This document shows, piece after piece, positions 7,924 through 18,396 of a stretch of DNA of 64,000 nucleotides. The number at the start of each line of letters is the position of its first letter. Positions within the stretch are counted from its first letter, which is position 1. The translations under genes and the position numbers were made by a program. Source of the stretch: Prauserella shujinwangii (GTDB taxonomy: Bacteria; Actinomycetota; Actinomycetes; Mycobacteriales; Pseudonocardiaceae); assembly GCF_003001955.1 (NCBI RefSeq), contig NZ_PVNH01000003.1:310001-374000 (forward strand). Reading direction: 5' to 3'. The notes under the pieces were generated by a model. The model did no database searches and had not been told where the DNA came from. It saw nothing but the letters and a program-made list of their open reading frames with translations.

Positions 7924-8492
7924 GAACCGACCCGGGGAGTTCCGCTCACCGTCGCGCCCGCGGCCTTCATCTGGGCCACGGCGGTGTCCACAGTAGACTG
8001 CGAAACGCCCGCGGTGAGATTCGCCAGCACCCGCACCGAGAAACCGGCCCTCGCCGCGTCGACGGTGGTCGCGCGGACACAGTGGTCGGTGGCGATACCC
8101 ACGACGTCGACGTCGGTCACGTCGCGGGCCCGCAGCCAGTCGGCGATGTTCTCGCCCCGGTCGGTCTCCCCCTCGAAGCCGGAGTAGCCGTCGCTGTACT
8201 GGCCCTTGGAGAACACCGCGGTGATCGGCGCGATGTCCAGCTCCGGCCGGAACGCGGCCCCGCCCGTGCCCGCGACGCAGTGCGGCGGCCACGACCGGAC
8301 GAAGTCGGGTTGGTCGCTGAAATGCGGCCCCGGGTCGATGTGGTAGTCGCGGGTCGCCACGACGTGGTCGTAGCCCCGCTGGTGCATGTGCTCGGAGATG
8401 GCCGCGGCCACCGCCGCGCCGCCCTGCACCGCGAGTGAGCCGCCCTCGCAGAAGTCGTTCTGCACGTCCACCACGATCAGCGCGTTGGCCAT
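7920..8492 (-). CDS. pncA: Nicotinamidase (isochorismatase-like hydrolase)
   Basis: A 190-residue cysteine hydrolase. Visible are the N-terminal VVDVQNDFCEGG with catalytic Asp, DYHIDPGPHF with the metal-binding Asp and His residues, and GIATDHCVRATTVDAARAGF with the nucleophilic Cys. It hydrolyses nicotinamide to nicotinate and ammonia in NAD salvage; the family also activates pyrazinamide. It lies 22 nt downstream of pncB, which uses its product, and overlaps the following kinase start. The Shine-Dalgarno is GAGGAAACC before the ATG. Confidence 0.94.
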   Translation of the reverse strand: MANALIVVDVQNDFCEGGSLAVQGGAAVAAAISEHMHQRGYDHVVATRDYHIDPGPHFSDQPDFVRSWPPHCVAGTGGAAFRPELDIAPITAVFSKGQYSDGYSGFEGETDRGENIADWLRARDVTDVDVVGIATDHCVRATTVDAARAGFSVRVLANLTAGVSQSTVDTAVAQMKAAGATVSGTPRVGS

Positions 8493-8514
8493 GGTTTCCT
8501 CCTCGAAAAGCCGC

Positions 8515-9819
8515 TCAACTGAAGGTCGTGGGGATGGCCGGGTCGCCGCCGGACAGCTTCAGCCCCTCCCACGGCAGGCTCACCAGCGCGCGGCGCAGCC
8601 GTTGCCTTCCATCATCCAGGGTGGGCAGGTCCGGGACGGGTTGTCCACCGCGCATCAGGGGAATGAGCAGCTCGCGGTCGTGCGGTCCCCGTTCCGGCGG
8701 AGCGGCGCTGGGGTAGACCACCTCCTCCAGCGCGGTGCCCGTCGGCTTGTGCCTGCGCAGCGCGGACTTCCGGCCCCCTCGGGAGGCCTTGTGCTCGCTG
8801 CGCTTGGCCACCGGTTTGCCGTTCACCTCGACCAGCTTGTACACCATCCCCGCCGTCGGCGCTCCCGACCCGGTCACCACGGAGGTGCCCACGCCGTAGG
8901 CGTCCACGGGTTCCGCGCGCAACGCGGCGATGGCGTGTTCGTCGAGGTCTCCCGACACGACGATCCGGGTGTCCTTGGCGCCCAGGGAGTCCAGTTGCTC
9001 ACGCGCCTTGCGGGCGAGCGGCCCGACGTCGCCGGAGTCGATGCGGATCGCGCCGAGCTCCGGCCCGGCCACGCGCACGGCCGTCTCGATGCCCGCCGTG
9101 ATGTCGTAGGTGTCCACCAGGAGCGTCGTGTCCGCGCCCATCCTCGCCACCTGCGCGCGGAAGGCGGCCTCCTCGGTGTCGTGCAGCAGCATGAACGCGT
9201 GCGCGACCGTGCCCCGGGTGGGAATGCCGTACCGGCGGCCGGCCTCCAGGTTGGACGTGGTGGCGAAGCCCGCGAGATAGGCGGCCCGCGCGGCCGCCAC
9301 CGCCGCGTACTCGTGCGTGCGCCGCCCGCCCATCTCGATGATCGGCCTGCCGTGCGCGGCGCTCGACATCCGCGCCGCCGCGGACGCGACCGCGCTGTCG
9401 TGGTTGAGGATGGACAGCACCAGCGTCTCCAGCACCACGGATTCGGCGAACGTGCCGCGGACGGTGAGGATGGGGGAGCCGGGAAAGTACAGCTCACCCT
9501 CGGGGTAGCCGTCGATGTCGCCGCCGAACCGGTAGTCCGCCAGCCAGTCCAGCGTCTCGTCGCTCACCACGGCCGTCGCCGCCAGCTGGGCGAGCTCGGC
9601 CTCGGTGAACCGGAAGTCGGCGATCGCCTCCAGCACGCGGGTGGTGCCCGCCACCACGCCGTACCGGCGCCCGGCAGGCAGCCTGCGCGCGAACACCTCG
9701 AACACGCAGTCCCGTTCCGCGGTGCCGTCGGCCAGCGCGCTGCTCAGCATCGTCAGCTCATAGTGGTCGGTGAGCAGTGCCGTGCTCGTGCTGCTCGCGG
9801 GACGATCCGGAGAGGCCAT
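8515..9819 (-). CDS. pncB: Nicotinate phosphoribosyltransferase
   Basis: A 434-residue protein with the NAPRTase N-terminal segment LLTDHYELTMLSSALADG, and further on RIDSGDVGPLARKAREQLD and VVSGDLDEHAI, the phosphoribosyl-pyrophosphate and product-binding regions. It makes nicotinate mononucleotide from nicotinate and PRPP with ATP hydrolysis, the committed step of the Preiss-Handler route. First gene of an operon with pncA and a PfkB kinase. It is divergent from clpS with a 93-bp gap. The pncB|clpS arrangement matches mycobacterial Rv1330c|Rv1331. Confidence 0.94.
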   Translation of the reverse strand: MASPDRPASSTSTALLTDHYELTMLSSALADGTAERDCVFEVFARRLPAGRRYGVVAGTTRVLEAIADFRFTEAELAQLAATAVVSDETLDWLADYRFGGDIDGYPEGELYFPGSPILTVRGTFAESVVLETLVLSILNHDSAVASAAARMSSAAHGRPIIEMGGRRTHEYAAVAAARAAYLAGFATTSNLEAGRRYGIPTRGTVAHAFMLLHDTEEAAFRAQVARMGADTTLLVDTYDITAGIETAVRVAGPELGAIRIDSGDVGPLARKAREQLDSLGAKDTRIVVSGDLDEHAIAALRAEPVDAYGVGTSVVTGSGAPTAGMVYKLVEVNGKPVAKRSEHKASRGGRKSALRRHKPTGTALEEVVYPSAAPPERGPHDRELLIPLMRGGQPVPDLPTLDDGRQRLRRALVSLPWEGLKLSGGDPAIPTTFS

Positions 9820-9912
9820 GCGATCACCCTATTCACCAACGATTCCGGCCCTTCACCCACACGGCCTGCCCTGGGCGCCCACAGGCGGTGCCAGTCGTGA
9901 CACCATGTCGTT

Positions 9913-10197
9913 ATGACCACGCCTGTCGAGGCCGAAGAGACACTCGGTGCCGATGCCGGTTCCGAGGACAGACCGTGGCAGACGATCGTGTGGAACGACC
10001 CGGTCAACCTGATGTCCTACGTGACGTACGTGCTGCAGAAGATCTTCGGGTACAGCCGGGACCACGCCACCAAGCTGATGCTCGACGTGCACCACAAGGG
10101 CAGGGCCACGGTGTCGTCCGGAACCAAGGAGAAGGTAGAGGGGGACGTGGCGAAGCTGCACGCCGCCGGGCTGTGGGCCACGATGGAGCAACCGTGA
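9913..10197 (+). CDS. clpS: ClpS adaptor for ClpAP/ClpCP protease
   Basis: A 94-residue protein with [27 protein letters not shown], the N-degron-binding signature (the N-D-P turn and following Met). [17 protein letters not shown] follows, the Clp-docking side. ClpS delivers substrates with bulky N-terminal residues to the Clp ATPase. The acidic, flexible first ~20 residues are typical. Its TGA overlaps the GTG of the next gene. First gene of the plus-strand run that includes the cysteine-synthesis genes. Confidence 0.95.
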   Translation: MTTPVEAEETLGADAGSEDRPWQTIVWNDPVNLMSYVTYVLQKIFGYSRDHATKLMLDVHHKGRATVSSGTKEKVEGDVAKLHAAGLWATMEQP

Positions 10198-10751
10198 GGG
10201 GCTGGCGCCGCAAGGGTGGCAGGGTCGTCGCCGAGTTCGAGCAGCAGGAGGCGGCGGTGCTGCGCGGCCTGGTGAGCCAGGTCGAGGACATGCTGCGCGC
10301 CCGCGCCGAGGAGGCTCCCTCGGACGAGCTGAGCGAGCTGACCGGGATCCGCACCGGGCCCTCGGAGTCGCCCAACGACCCGGTGCTGTCCCGGCTGCTG
10401 CCGGACTTCCACATGCTCGATCCCGACAACCCGGCCAAGGAGACCCTGGACTCCGTCGCGGCGCTGCGTTCCCTGCACGAGCCGGAGGTGCTGGAGGCCA
10501 AGGTGGGGGTCGCCGCCGAGGTCATGCGGTCGTTGCCGCCCGAGGGCGGCGGGGTCCGGCTGACCTACGAGCAGGCGGACGCGTGGCTGTCCGCGCTCAA
10601 CGACGTGCGGCTGGCGCTCGGCACCGCGCTCGACGTGAACGAGGAGATGCCGGACGAGCTCCCGGAGGAGGACCCGCGCGCGCCGCACCTCGGCGTGTAC
10701 CACTGGCTCACCTGGGTGCAGGAGAGCCTCGTGCAGGCGATGACCGAGTGA
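10194..10751 (+). CDS. DUF2017 family protein
   Basis: A 185-residue acidic helical protein starting at the GTG that overlaps the clpS stop. The opening [29 protein letters not shown] and the end [18 protein letters not shown] are what I recall for DUF2017 (Rv1332 family), always found directly after clpS in actinobacteria. The function is unknown; the constant neighbourhood suggests a role with ClpS or its protease. Its TGA overlaps the next GTG. Confidence 0.85.
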   Translation: MRGWRRKGGRVVAEFEQQEAAVLRGLVSQVEDMLRARAEEAPSDELSELTGIRTGPSESPNDPVLSRLLPDFHMLDPDNPAKETLDSVAALRSLHEPEVLEAKVGVAAEVMRSLPPEGGGVRLTYEQADAWLSALNDVRLALGTALDVNEEMPDELPEEDPRAPHLGVYHWLTWVQESLVQAMTE

Positions 10752-11764
10752 GCGGGCACAACGCGATCACCGACGTGCCCGGCGTGCTCGTCGGGCACTA
10801 CCAGCGGCTCGGCGCGGGCTGGGCCACCGGGACCACGGTCGTGCTCGTGCCCTCCGGGGCCAGCGCCGCCGTGGACCAGCGCGGCGGCGCGCCGGGAACG
10901 CGGGAGACGAACCTGCTGGACCCCGAGAACCTCGTGCAGCGGGTCGACGCGGTGTGCCTTTCCGGCGGCAGCGCGTACGGGCTGGCCGCCGCCGACGGCG
11001 TGCTGCGCTGGCACGACGAGCGGCACCGGGGCTTCCCGGTCGGGGAACAGCCGCACGAGGTGGTGCCGATCGTGCCCGCCGCCGTGATCTTCGACCTGCC
11101 GCACGGCGCGTGGGGCAACCGGCCCGACGCGGCGTTCGGCCACGCGGCGTGCGAGGCGGCGAGCGACGGTCCCGTCGCGCAGGGCACGGTGGGCGCGGGC
11201 ACCGGGGCGCAGGTGGGTTCCCTCAAGGGCGGGGTCGGCACGGCCAGCGAACGGGTCGGCGACTTCGTCGTCGGCGCGCTCACCGTGCTCAACGCGTCCG
11301 GGGAGGCCGTGCGCATGGACACCGGCGAGCCGTACGCGGCCGACCACGAGGTGGACGGCGAGTTCGGCATCGCCAGGTGGCCGGGGCGCGCCGCGGAACC
11401 GTCCGCCGCGGGCACGCGCCTGAACACCACGATCGGCGTGGTCGCGGTGGACGCCGAGCTGTCGAAGGCCGAGTGCAGGCGGCTGGCCGTGGCCGCGCAG
11501 GACGGGCTGGCCCGTGCCGTGCGGCCCGCGCACAGCATGTTCGACGGCGACACGGTCTTCGCGCTGGCCACCGGGCAGCGGCCGCTGGCGGAGGAGCGGG
11601 GCCCGCTGGGCGCCGCGGGCCGCGCGGCGATGCTCGACGCCCTCTGCGCCGCGGCGGCGCGGGTGTTCGCCAGGGCGCTGGTGCACGGCCTGCTGGCGGC
11701 GACCTCGCTGCCGGGCCTGCCCGCCTACCGCGACCTGTGGCCGGAGGCTCTGCCCAGCTCGTGA
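10748..11764 (+). CDS. P1 (DmpA/BapA-like) family peptidase
   Basis: A 338-residue Ntn-hydrolase-like protein. Motifs include the N-terminal NAITDVPGVLVGHY, VCLSGGSAYGLAAADGV and, near the middle, RLNTTIGVVAVDAELSK, where the Thr of NTT is the expected nucleophile at which the precursor autoprocesses. Family members are L-aminopeptidase/D-esterases or beta-peptidyl aminopeptidases. Corresponds to Rv1333 in the same gene order. The physiological substrate is unknown. The start overlaps the previous stop by 4 nt. Confidence 0.87.
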   Translation: MSGHNAITDVPGVLVGHYQRLGAGWATGTTVVLVPSGASAAVDQRGGAPGTRETNLLDPENLVQRVDAVCLSGGSAYGLAAADGVLRWHDERHRGFPVGEQPHEVVPIVPAAVIFDLPHGAWGNRPDAAFGHAACEAASDGPVAQGTVGAGTGAQVGSLKGGVGTASERVGDFVVGALTVLNASGEAVRMDTGEPYAADHEVDGEFGIARWPGRAAEPSAAGTRLNTTIGVVAVDAELSKAECRRLAVAAQDGLARAVRPAHSMFDGDTVFALATGQRPLAEERGPLGAAGRAAMLDALCAAAARVFARALVHGLLAATSLPGLPAYRDLWPEALPSS

Positions 11765-11808
11765 GTGGTTCGTCTCACGGTGTGAACACGTCACGTCCAC
11801 GACGTAAG

Positions 11809-12276
11809 ATGTTCGTCGTGCTTCGGATCCGCCGAGACCTCGTGGACGCGATCGTCGAGCACGCCCGCCGGGACCACCCGGACGAGGCGTGCGGCGTCAT
11901 CGCGGGCCCCGACGACGGTACCGACCGGCCGGAGCGGTTCATCCCGATGCTCAACGCGGCGCGCTCGCCCACCTTCTACGAGTTCGATTCGGGTGACCTG
12001 CTCAAGCTGTACCGCGAGATGGACGCCAACGACGAGATCCCCGTCGTGATCTACCACTCGCACACCGCCACCGAGGCCTATCCGTCCCGGACCGACGTGA
12101 AGCTCGCACAGGAGCCGTTCGCTCACTACGTGCTGGTCTCCACCCGGGATCCGGAGGAGTACGAGTTCCGCTCCTACCGGATCGTCGACGGTGCGGTGAC
12201 CGAGGAGCCGGTCGAGGTCGTCGAGTCGTACATGTTCGCCAACACCGGCAGCGACGACGTTCCCGACGCCCGGTGA
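11809..12276 (+). CDS. mec: CysO-cysteine hydrolase, JAMM metallopeptidase
   Basis: A 155-residue Mov34/JAMM protein. The zinc site is complete: E26 in DEACGV, H83 and H85 in HSHTATEAYPSRTD, and D96 at the end of that motif. In mycobacteria Mec (Rv1334) releases L-cysteine from the CysO carrier. Two in-frame starts exist, ATG at 11809 and GTG at 11818; neither has a strong Shine-Dalgarno. cysO follows 65 bp downstream, after a small GC hairpin around 12279-12301, and then cysM, completing the pathway. Confidence 0.92.
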   Translation: MFVVLRIRRDLVDAIVEHARRDHPDEACGVIAGPDDGTDRPERFIPMLNAARSPTFYEFDSGDLLKLYREMDANDEIPVVIYHSHTATEAYPSRTDVKLAQEPFAHYVLVSTRDPEEYEFRSYRIVDGAVTEEPVEVVESYMFANTGSDDVPDAR

Positions 12277-12341
12277 CCGTGCGGGAATACACCCGCGCAC
12301 GCGAACGTCAGTCCTGTCAGCAACCCGAGCGGAGGTAACCC

Positions 12342-13575
<1,234 letters not shown>

Positions 13576-13576
13576 C

Positions 13577-13697
13577 CGCGAGTTCCGCGTTCCCGCACGC
13601 GAGTACCGCGTTCGGACCGGCGAATGGCCCGCCCGGGAATCCGGGACCCGACTTCCGCGAACCTGAGCGGGGCACTCGCGAGCCTGAGTGCAGAACT
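13577..13697. repeat. Degenerate 21-bp-period repeat
   Basis: The cysM-rhomboid spacer contains about five 21-bp units. Two start CGCGAGT (13577, 13598), one is decayed (13619), and two carry CGCGAACCTGAGCGG and CGCGAGCCTGAGTGC (13656, 13677). The CCTGAGTGC core and the 21-bp phase are the same as in the large array at 56653-57072. A short hairpin CGGGT/ACCCG (13699-13712) follows. No gene is visible here. Confidence 0.6.
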
Positions 13698-13747
13698 CCG
13701 GGTTTTCACCCGAGGTCGGCGACCTGGGTCCGACGTAGCCTGGGGAT

Positions 13748-14404
13748 GTGAGCACGCAGCCCGAACCCGCACGGACCGGCCGCCCGGCCCGGCGCGACCC
13801 GCGCAAGCGCATCCTGCCCGCCCGGCCGCTGGCCGCGGCGGCGCTCGCCGCCATGTTCGTCGCGCTGCTGTACGCGGTGGAGCTGGTCGATGTCATCCTG
13901 CCCGCCCAGCTCGACCTGGCGGGCATCCAGGCCCGCAGCCTCGACGGCCTCGACGGGGTCGCGTGGGCGCCGCTGCTGCACGCCGGGTGGGGCCACCTGT
14001 TCGCCAACACCGTGCCCGTCCTGGTGTTCGCCTTCCTGGCGATGGCGGGCGGCATCGGCCAGTGGGTCGCCGTGACCGCGATCATCTGGCTCGTCGGCGG
14101 GCTCGGCGTGTGGCTCGTCGCGCCGCCGGACGTGGTGACCGTCGGCGCGTCCGGTCTGGCCTTCGGCTGGCTGGCGTTCCTGCTGGTGCGGGGCGTGTTC
14201 AACCGCAGCGCCGGTCAGCTCGCGGTGGCGGCGGTGCTGCTGTCCCTCTGGGGCGGGATGCTGTGGGGCGTGCTGCCGGGCAACCCGGGTGTCTCCTGGC
14301 AGGGCCACCTCTTCGGCGCACTCGGCGGGATCCTCGCCGCCTGGATCGTCGCGCGGGCGGACCGGGCGAAGGCCCGCCGCGCGCCCGGTACGCTCGGGGC
14401 GTGA
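13748..14404 (+). CDS. Rhomboid-family intramembrane serine protease
   Basis: A 218-residue membrane protein with six or so hydrophobic segments and a basic N-terminal tail. The catalytic motif is GASG at about residue 132, in [13 protein letters not shown], and the partner histidine is in [10 protein letters not shown] at about residue 186. [10 protein letters not shown] before it is the usual oxyanion/L1 region. It cleaves single-pass membrane proteins within the bilayer. Equivalent to Rv1337 between cysM and murI. GTG start; its TGA overlaps the murI GTG. Confidence 0.9.
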   Translation: MSTQPEPARTGRPARRDPRKRILPARPLAAAALAAMFVALLYAVELVDVILPAQLDLAGIQARSLDGLDGVAWAPLLHAGWGHLFANTVPVLVFAFLAMAGGIGQWVAVTAIIWLVGGLGVWLVAPPDVVTVGASGLAFGWLAFLLVRGVFNRSAGQLAVAAVLLSLWGGMLWGVLPGNPGVSWQGHLFGALGGILAAWIVARADRAKARRAPGTLGA

Positions 14405-15213
14405 GCCACGCCGACGCACCCATCGGGATCTTCGACTCCGGCGTCGGCGGGCTGACGGTCGCGCGGGCCATCGCCGACCAGCTGCCCCACGAGCGGCTGC
14501 GTTACGTCGGGGACACGCGCCACGCGCCGTACGGCCCGCTGCCCATCGCGCGGGCACGGGAGCTGGCGCTGCATGCCCTCGACGGACTCGTCGCCGACGG
14601 CGTGAAGGCGCTCGTCATCGCCTGCAACACCGCCTCGGCCGCCTGCCTGCGGGACGCGCGGGAACGCTACAGCGGCGCGGGCATCCCCGTCGTCGAGGTG
14701 GTGCTGCCCGCCGTGCGCAGGGCGGTGGCCACCACCCGCAGCGGCCGGATCGGGCTCATCGGCACCGAGGGCACCGTGCGCTCCCGGGCCTACGACGACG
14801 CGTTCGCCGCCGCCAGGGACGTCCGGCTGACCAGCGTCGCCTGTCCCCGGTTCGTGGACTTCGTGGAACGCGGCGTGACGTCGGGCAGGCAGGTGCTCGG
14901 CCTCGCGCAGGGCTACCTGGAGCCGCTGCTGCGCGCCGACGTCGACACGCTGATCCTCGGCTGCACCCACTACCCGATGCTCACCGGCGTGCTGCAGATC
15001 GTGATGGGGCCCGACGTGACGCTGGTCTCCAGCGCCGAGGAGACCGCGAAGGACGTCGTCCGGGTGCTCACCGAGGCCGACCTGCTCGCCGAGGACACCG
15101 GCACGGAGCCGCGACACGAGTTCGTCGCCACCGGGCCGGCCGAGCCGTTCACCCGGCTGGCGCAGCGGTTCATGGGCTTTCCGCACGGAGTGGGCGTCCC
15201 CACTCCGGCATGA
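14401..15213 (+). CDS. murI: Glutamate racemase
   Basis: A 270-residue cofactor-independent racemase. [17 protein letters not shown] contains the first catalytic Asp/Ser region. The two catalytic cysteines lie in IACNTASA (about residue 77) and LGCTHYPML (about residue 188). It supplies D-glutamate for peptidoglycan. Translationally coupled to the rhomboid gene (GTGA) and to the following metallohydrolase (ATGA). Confidence 0.95.
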   Translation: MSHADAPIGIFDSGVGGLTVARAIADQLPHERLRYVGDTRHAPYGPLPIARARELALHALDGLVADGVKALVIACNTASAACLRDARERYSGAGIPVVEVVLPAVRRAVATTRSGRIGLIGTEGTVRSRAYDDAFAAARDVRLTSVACPRFVDFVERGVTSGRQVLGLAQGYLEPLLRADVDTLILGCTHYPMLTGVLQIVMGPDVTLVSSAEETAKDVVRVLTEADLLAEDTGTEPRHEFVATGPAEPFTRLAQRFMGFPHGVGVPTPA

Positions 15214-16022
15214 CGCGCGCTCCCGGCCCCCCGCGTGGCAGGGTGTCGGTCGTGCGACTGACGATCCTGGGCTGCTCCGGCAGCATCCCCGGTCCCGATG
15301 CGGCGGCGTCCGGCTACCTCGTGGAGGCCGGTGGCTTCGTGCTCGGCATCGAGCTCGGCAACGGCGCGTTCGCGCGGCTGCAGGCGCTCCGCGACCCGTT
15401 CGACCTGGACGCGCTCGTGCTCACCCACCTGCATCCCGACCACTGCGCCGACTTCAGCGCGCTCACGGTGCTCCGCCGCTACCATCCTGAGCCGCCGTAC
15501 GCCACGCGTCCCCGCCGCCTGCCCGTCCACGCGCCGGTGGAGGCGCCCGCCCGGCTCGCCAACGCCTACGCCCCGCACGAGGCCGAGCGGCTGGAGACCG
15601 ACCTTTCCGACGTCTACGACTTCCACCCGCTCGGCCCGGATCCGGTGCGGCTCGGCCCGGTCACGCTGACCGCCGTGCCCGTCGAGCACCCGACCGAGGC
15701 GTTCGGCGTGCGCGTCGAGCACGGTGGCCGGGTGCTGGCCTACACCGGGGACACCGGGCCGTGCGAGGCGCTCACCGGGCTCGCGCGGGGAGCCGACGTG
15801 CTGCTCGCGGAGGCGTCCTGGACCGAAGCGGCGGACCGGCCCGAGGGCGTGCACCTGTCCGGCAGGCAGGCCGGTGAGCTCGCCGCCGCGGCGGGTGCGG
15901 GCAGGCTGCTGCTCACCCACATCGCGCCCTGGACCGACCGGGGCGCCGTGCTCGCCGAGGCGCGGGACGCGTTCAGCGGCCCGGTCGAGCTGGCCGAGCA
16001 GGGAGCCGTGCACGACATCTGA
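15210..16022 (+). CDS. MBL-fold metallohydrolase (Rv1339-like, probable cyclic-nucleotide phosphodiesterase)
   Basis: A 270-residue metallo-beta-lactamase-fold protein. [13 protein letters not shown] is the HxHxDH metal site at about residues 73-78, and further ligands sit in [19 protein letters not shown] and LLTHIAPW. It matches Rv1339 in sequence style and position after murI. That protein has been reported as an atypical cAMP phosphodiesterase, while older annotation calls the family RNase Z-like. The ATG at 15210 overlaps the murI stop; GTG at 15243 or 15252 would give the shorter N-terminus seen in relatives. Confidence 0.88.
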   Translation: MTRAPGPPRGRVSVVRLTILGCSGSIPGPDAAASGYLVEAGGFVLGIELGNGAFARLQALRDPFDLDALVLTHLHPDHCADFSALTVLRRYHPEPPYATRPRRLPVHAPVEAPARLANAYAPHEAERLETDLSDVYDFHPLGPDPVRLGPVTLTAVPVEHPTEAFGVRVEHGGRVLAYTGDTGPCEALTGLARGADVLLAEASWTEAADRPEGVHLSGRQAGELAAAAGAGRLLLTHIAPWTDRGAVLAEARDAFSGPVELAEQGAVHDI

Positions 16023-16034
16023 CCGGGCGGCCCG

Positions 16035-16082
16035 GCTCGTGAGTGAGAAACGTGGTTCTAGCCACGTTCCTCACTCACGAGC
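16035..16082. terminator. Long hairpin overlapping a stop codon (GTGAGTG family)
   Basis: Left arm 16035-16055 (GCTCGTGAGTGAG then AAACGTGG) pairs with right arm 16062-16082 around a TTCTAG loop, with one mismatch. The right arm contains the last codons and TGA of the minus-strand gene ending at 16071. Similar hairpins occur at 30023-30068 and 50518-50561. The likely role is a bidirectional terminator between convergent genes. Confidence 0.75.
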
Positions 16083-16901
16083 GGTGTCGGCCAGGTAGTA
16101 GCCCCACAGCTCCCACGTGTAGGCGTGGAACAGTGCCAGCATGCTCAGCGTGCCGCCCGCGGCGTCGAACTCGGCCAGGTCGAGTGCCAGCTCGGCGCCC
16201 CTGCGGCTGGGGACGTCGTTGGTCACGTCGGTGAACCAGTCCACGAACGTCACCTGCCGCTGCTGCCCGGGCCGCGCGCCAGGCGAGACGAGGTCGAGCA
16301 GGGCGGGCCGGTTGCGCAGGGTCCACCGGTAGAACTCGGAGTAGGCGAAGAACCGCTGCTCCACGGCCGTGGGCGAGCGGCCGTGCACCCGCTCGGCGAG
16401 TGCGACGCCGTACTCGGTGGACGCCTGCTCCGCCTCGCTCCACGCGCGGTCGTGCGCGGAACGCGCGGCGAGCCTGCCCGCGCGCAGGTCGGTCAGGTAC
16501 TCCGCCCACAGCGGGGCACCGGGGTTGCCGAACGTCCCGCCCCCTCGGCCGGAGGCGATCGCGATGCCGCGCTCGATGCCCTCGATGATCCCCGCGTCCA
16601 CATAGGACACCCAGGTGCCCGGTGCGCCCATGTCGTGGTCGCGGAAGAAGTCGATGATGCCCTCGATGTTGCGCCAGCGGGGCGCGTAGCCGGGGATCAG
16701 CGCGGCGGCGGGCCCGCTCGACAGCGCCCGCACCAGTTCCAGCCGCTCGGTCATGCCGAGCAGGTTGATCTCCTCGGCCGTGCAGTCCAGCAGGGCGGCG
16801 CACTCCGCGGGGGCACGCCGTTCCCCGGTGTGGGCGCCGGCCACCGGCGCCGCCAGCACGCACAGCAGTGCGGCGAGGATCGTGACGACGGCGGCACGCA
16901 T
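16071..16901 (-). CDS. Secreted protein of unknown function
   Basis: A 276-residue protein with a clear signal peptide ([21 protein letters not shown]). The mature part is mostly helical and Trp/Tyr-rich, with two cysteines near its start (ECAALLDC), a possible disulfide. Segments such as [20 protein letters not shown] and [20 protein letters not shown] are well structured but match no family I recognise. It interrupts the Rv1339-rph order known from mycobacteria, being inserted on the opposite strand. Its stop lies inside the terminator hairpin. Confidence 0.75.
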   Translation of the reverse strand: MRAAVVTILAALLCVLAAPVAGAHTGERRAPAECAALLDCTAEEINLLGMTERLELVRALSSGPAAALIPGYAPRWRNIEGIIDFFRDHDMGAPGTWVSYVDAGIIEGIERGIAIASGRGGGTFGNPGAPLWAEYLTDLRAGRLAARSAHDRAWSEAEQASTEYGVALAERVHGRSPTAVEQRFFAYSEFYRWTLRNRPALLDLVSPGARPGQQRQVTFVDWFTDVTNDVPSRRGAELALDLAEFDAAGGTLSMLALFHAYTWELWGYYLADTARE

Positions 16902-16996
16902 GCGCGGACCCTAGTCCGTTGCCCTCCGGCCAACAACCGCCGGAAGGCGGCGACCCGTCACCGGCGGTGGGCGGGGGCCCGGACTACGCTGCCCCC

Positions 16997-17776
16997 GTGG
17001 CTCGAAAAGACGGCAGGAACGACGACCAGCTCAGGGAAGTCCGCATCACCCGTGGCTTCCAGCAGTGGCCAGCGGGTTCGGTGCTCATCGAGTTCGGTGA
17101 CACCAGAGTGCTGTGTGCCGCGAGCGTCAGCGAGGGCGTGCCCCGCTGGCGCACCGGCTCCGGGCTCGGCTGGGTGACCGCCGAGTACGCGATGCTGCCT
17201 TCCGCCACCAACACCCGCAGCGACCGGGAGTCGGTCAAGGGCCGCATCGGCGGCCGCACCCACGAGATCAGCAGGCTGATCGGCCGCTCCCTGCGCGCCT
17301 GCATCGACCTGGGCGCGCTCGGCGAGAACACCATCGTCATCGACTGCGACGTCCTGCAGGCGGACGGCGGCACGCGCACGGCCGCGATCACGGGCGGCTA
17401 CGTGGCGCTGGCCGACGCCATCACCTGGCTCGGCGCGGCGGGCAGGCTGGCTGACCCGAAGCCGCTGTCGGCGGCGGTCTCGGCCGTGAGCGTCGGTGTC
17501 GTCGACGGCCGGGTAAGGCTCGACCTGCCGTACGAGGAGGACTCGCGGGCCGAGGTCGACGTGAACGTGGTCGCCACCGACGCGGGCACGCTGATCGAGG
17601 TCCAGGGCACCGGGGAGGGTGCGACGTTCACCAGGTCCACCCTGGACCGGATGCTGGACATGGCGCTGGCCGGGTGCGCGGAGCTGACCCGCAGGCAGGA
17701 GGAGGCGCTCGCGCTGCCGTATCCGGGCACGCTGCCGGAACCGGAGCGTGCCAAGAAGTCGAAGGGCGGTAAATGA
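16997..17776 (+). CDS. rph: Ribonuclease PH
   Basis: A 259-residue phosphorolytic 3'-5' exoribonuclease that trims the 3' ends of tRNA precursors. [27 protein letters not shown] opens the RNase PH fold. [27 protein letters not shown] holds the phosphate and RNA contacts, and [18 protein letters not shown] the metal/phosphate residues. GTG start at 16997. The lysine-rich tail overlaps the rdgB start (ATGA), as in Rv1340-Rv1341. Confidence 0.95.
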   Translation: MARKDGRNDDQLREVRITRGFQQWPAGSVLIEFGDTRVLCAASVSEGVPRWRTGSGLGWVTAEYAMLPSATNTRSDRESVKGRIGGRTHEISRLIGRSLRACIDLGALGENTIVIDCDVLQADGGTRTAAITGGYVALADAITWLGAAGRLADPKPLSAAVSAVSVGVVDGRVRLDLPYEEDSRAEVDVNVVATDAGTLIEVQGTGEGATFTRSTLDRMLDMALAGCAELTRRQEEALALPYPGTLPEPERAKKSKGGK

Positions 17777-18396
17777 GCTCCCGGCTGCTGCTGGCCACCC
17801 GCAACGCGAAGAAGCTGGAGGAGCTGCGCCGGATCCTGCTGCGGGCCGGTCTCGGTGAGATCGAGGTGCTCGGGCTCGCCGACGTCGAGGAGTTCCCCGA
17901 GGCGCCGGAGACCGGGGCGACGTTCGAGGAGAACGCCCTTGCCAAGGCCCATGACGCCGCGAAGGCCACCGGCCTGCCCTCGGTCGCCGACGACTCGGGA
18001 CTCGGCGTGGACGCGCTGAACGGCATGCCCGGCGTGCTGTCGGCCCGGTGGGCAGGGGCCCACGGCGACGACCGCGCCAACCTGGAGCTGGTGCTGGCGC
18101 AGCTGACCGACGTCCCCGACGAGCGCAGGGGAGCCGCGTTCGTGTGCGCCGCCGCGTTCGTGGACCCCGACGTGGAGGAGGTGGTGGTCCGGGGCGAGTG
18201 GCGCGGCCGGATCATCCGGGAGCCGCGGGGCACGCACGGCTTCGGCTACGACCCGATCTTCGTCCCGGACGGGGAGGAGCGGACCTCGGCGGAGCTGGAT
18301 CCCGCCGAGAAGGACTCGGTCTCGCACCGCGGCCGGGCACTGCGCGCCCTGCTGCCCCGGCTGCGCGAGTTCAGCTCGCGATCGACAGGTCCCTGA
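17773..18396 (+). CDS. rdgB: XTP/dITP pyrophosphatase (RdgB/HAM1)
   Basis: A 207-residue Ham1-family enzyme. [18 protein letters not shown] is the N-terminal nucleotide loop, [18 protein letters not shown] the metal-binding loop, and [15 protein letters not shown] plus [11 protein letters not shown] the base-specific C-terminal motifs. It hydrolyses non-canonical purine triphosphates to monophosphates. It overlaps rph by 4 nt upstream and the convergent bcp gene by 26 nt at its 3' end. Confidence 0.95.
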   Translation: MSSRLLLATRNAKKLEELRRILLRAGLGEIEVLGLADVEEFPEAPETGATFEENALAKAHDAAKATGLPSVADDSGLGVDALNGMPGVLSARWAGAHGDDRANLELVLAQLTDVPDERRGAAFVCAAAFVDPDVEEVVVRGEWRGRIIREPRGTHGFGYDPIFVPDGEERTSAELDPAEKDSVSHRGRALRALLPRLREFSSRSTGP

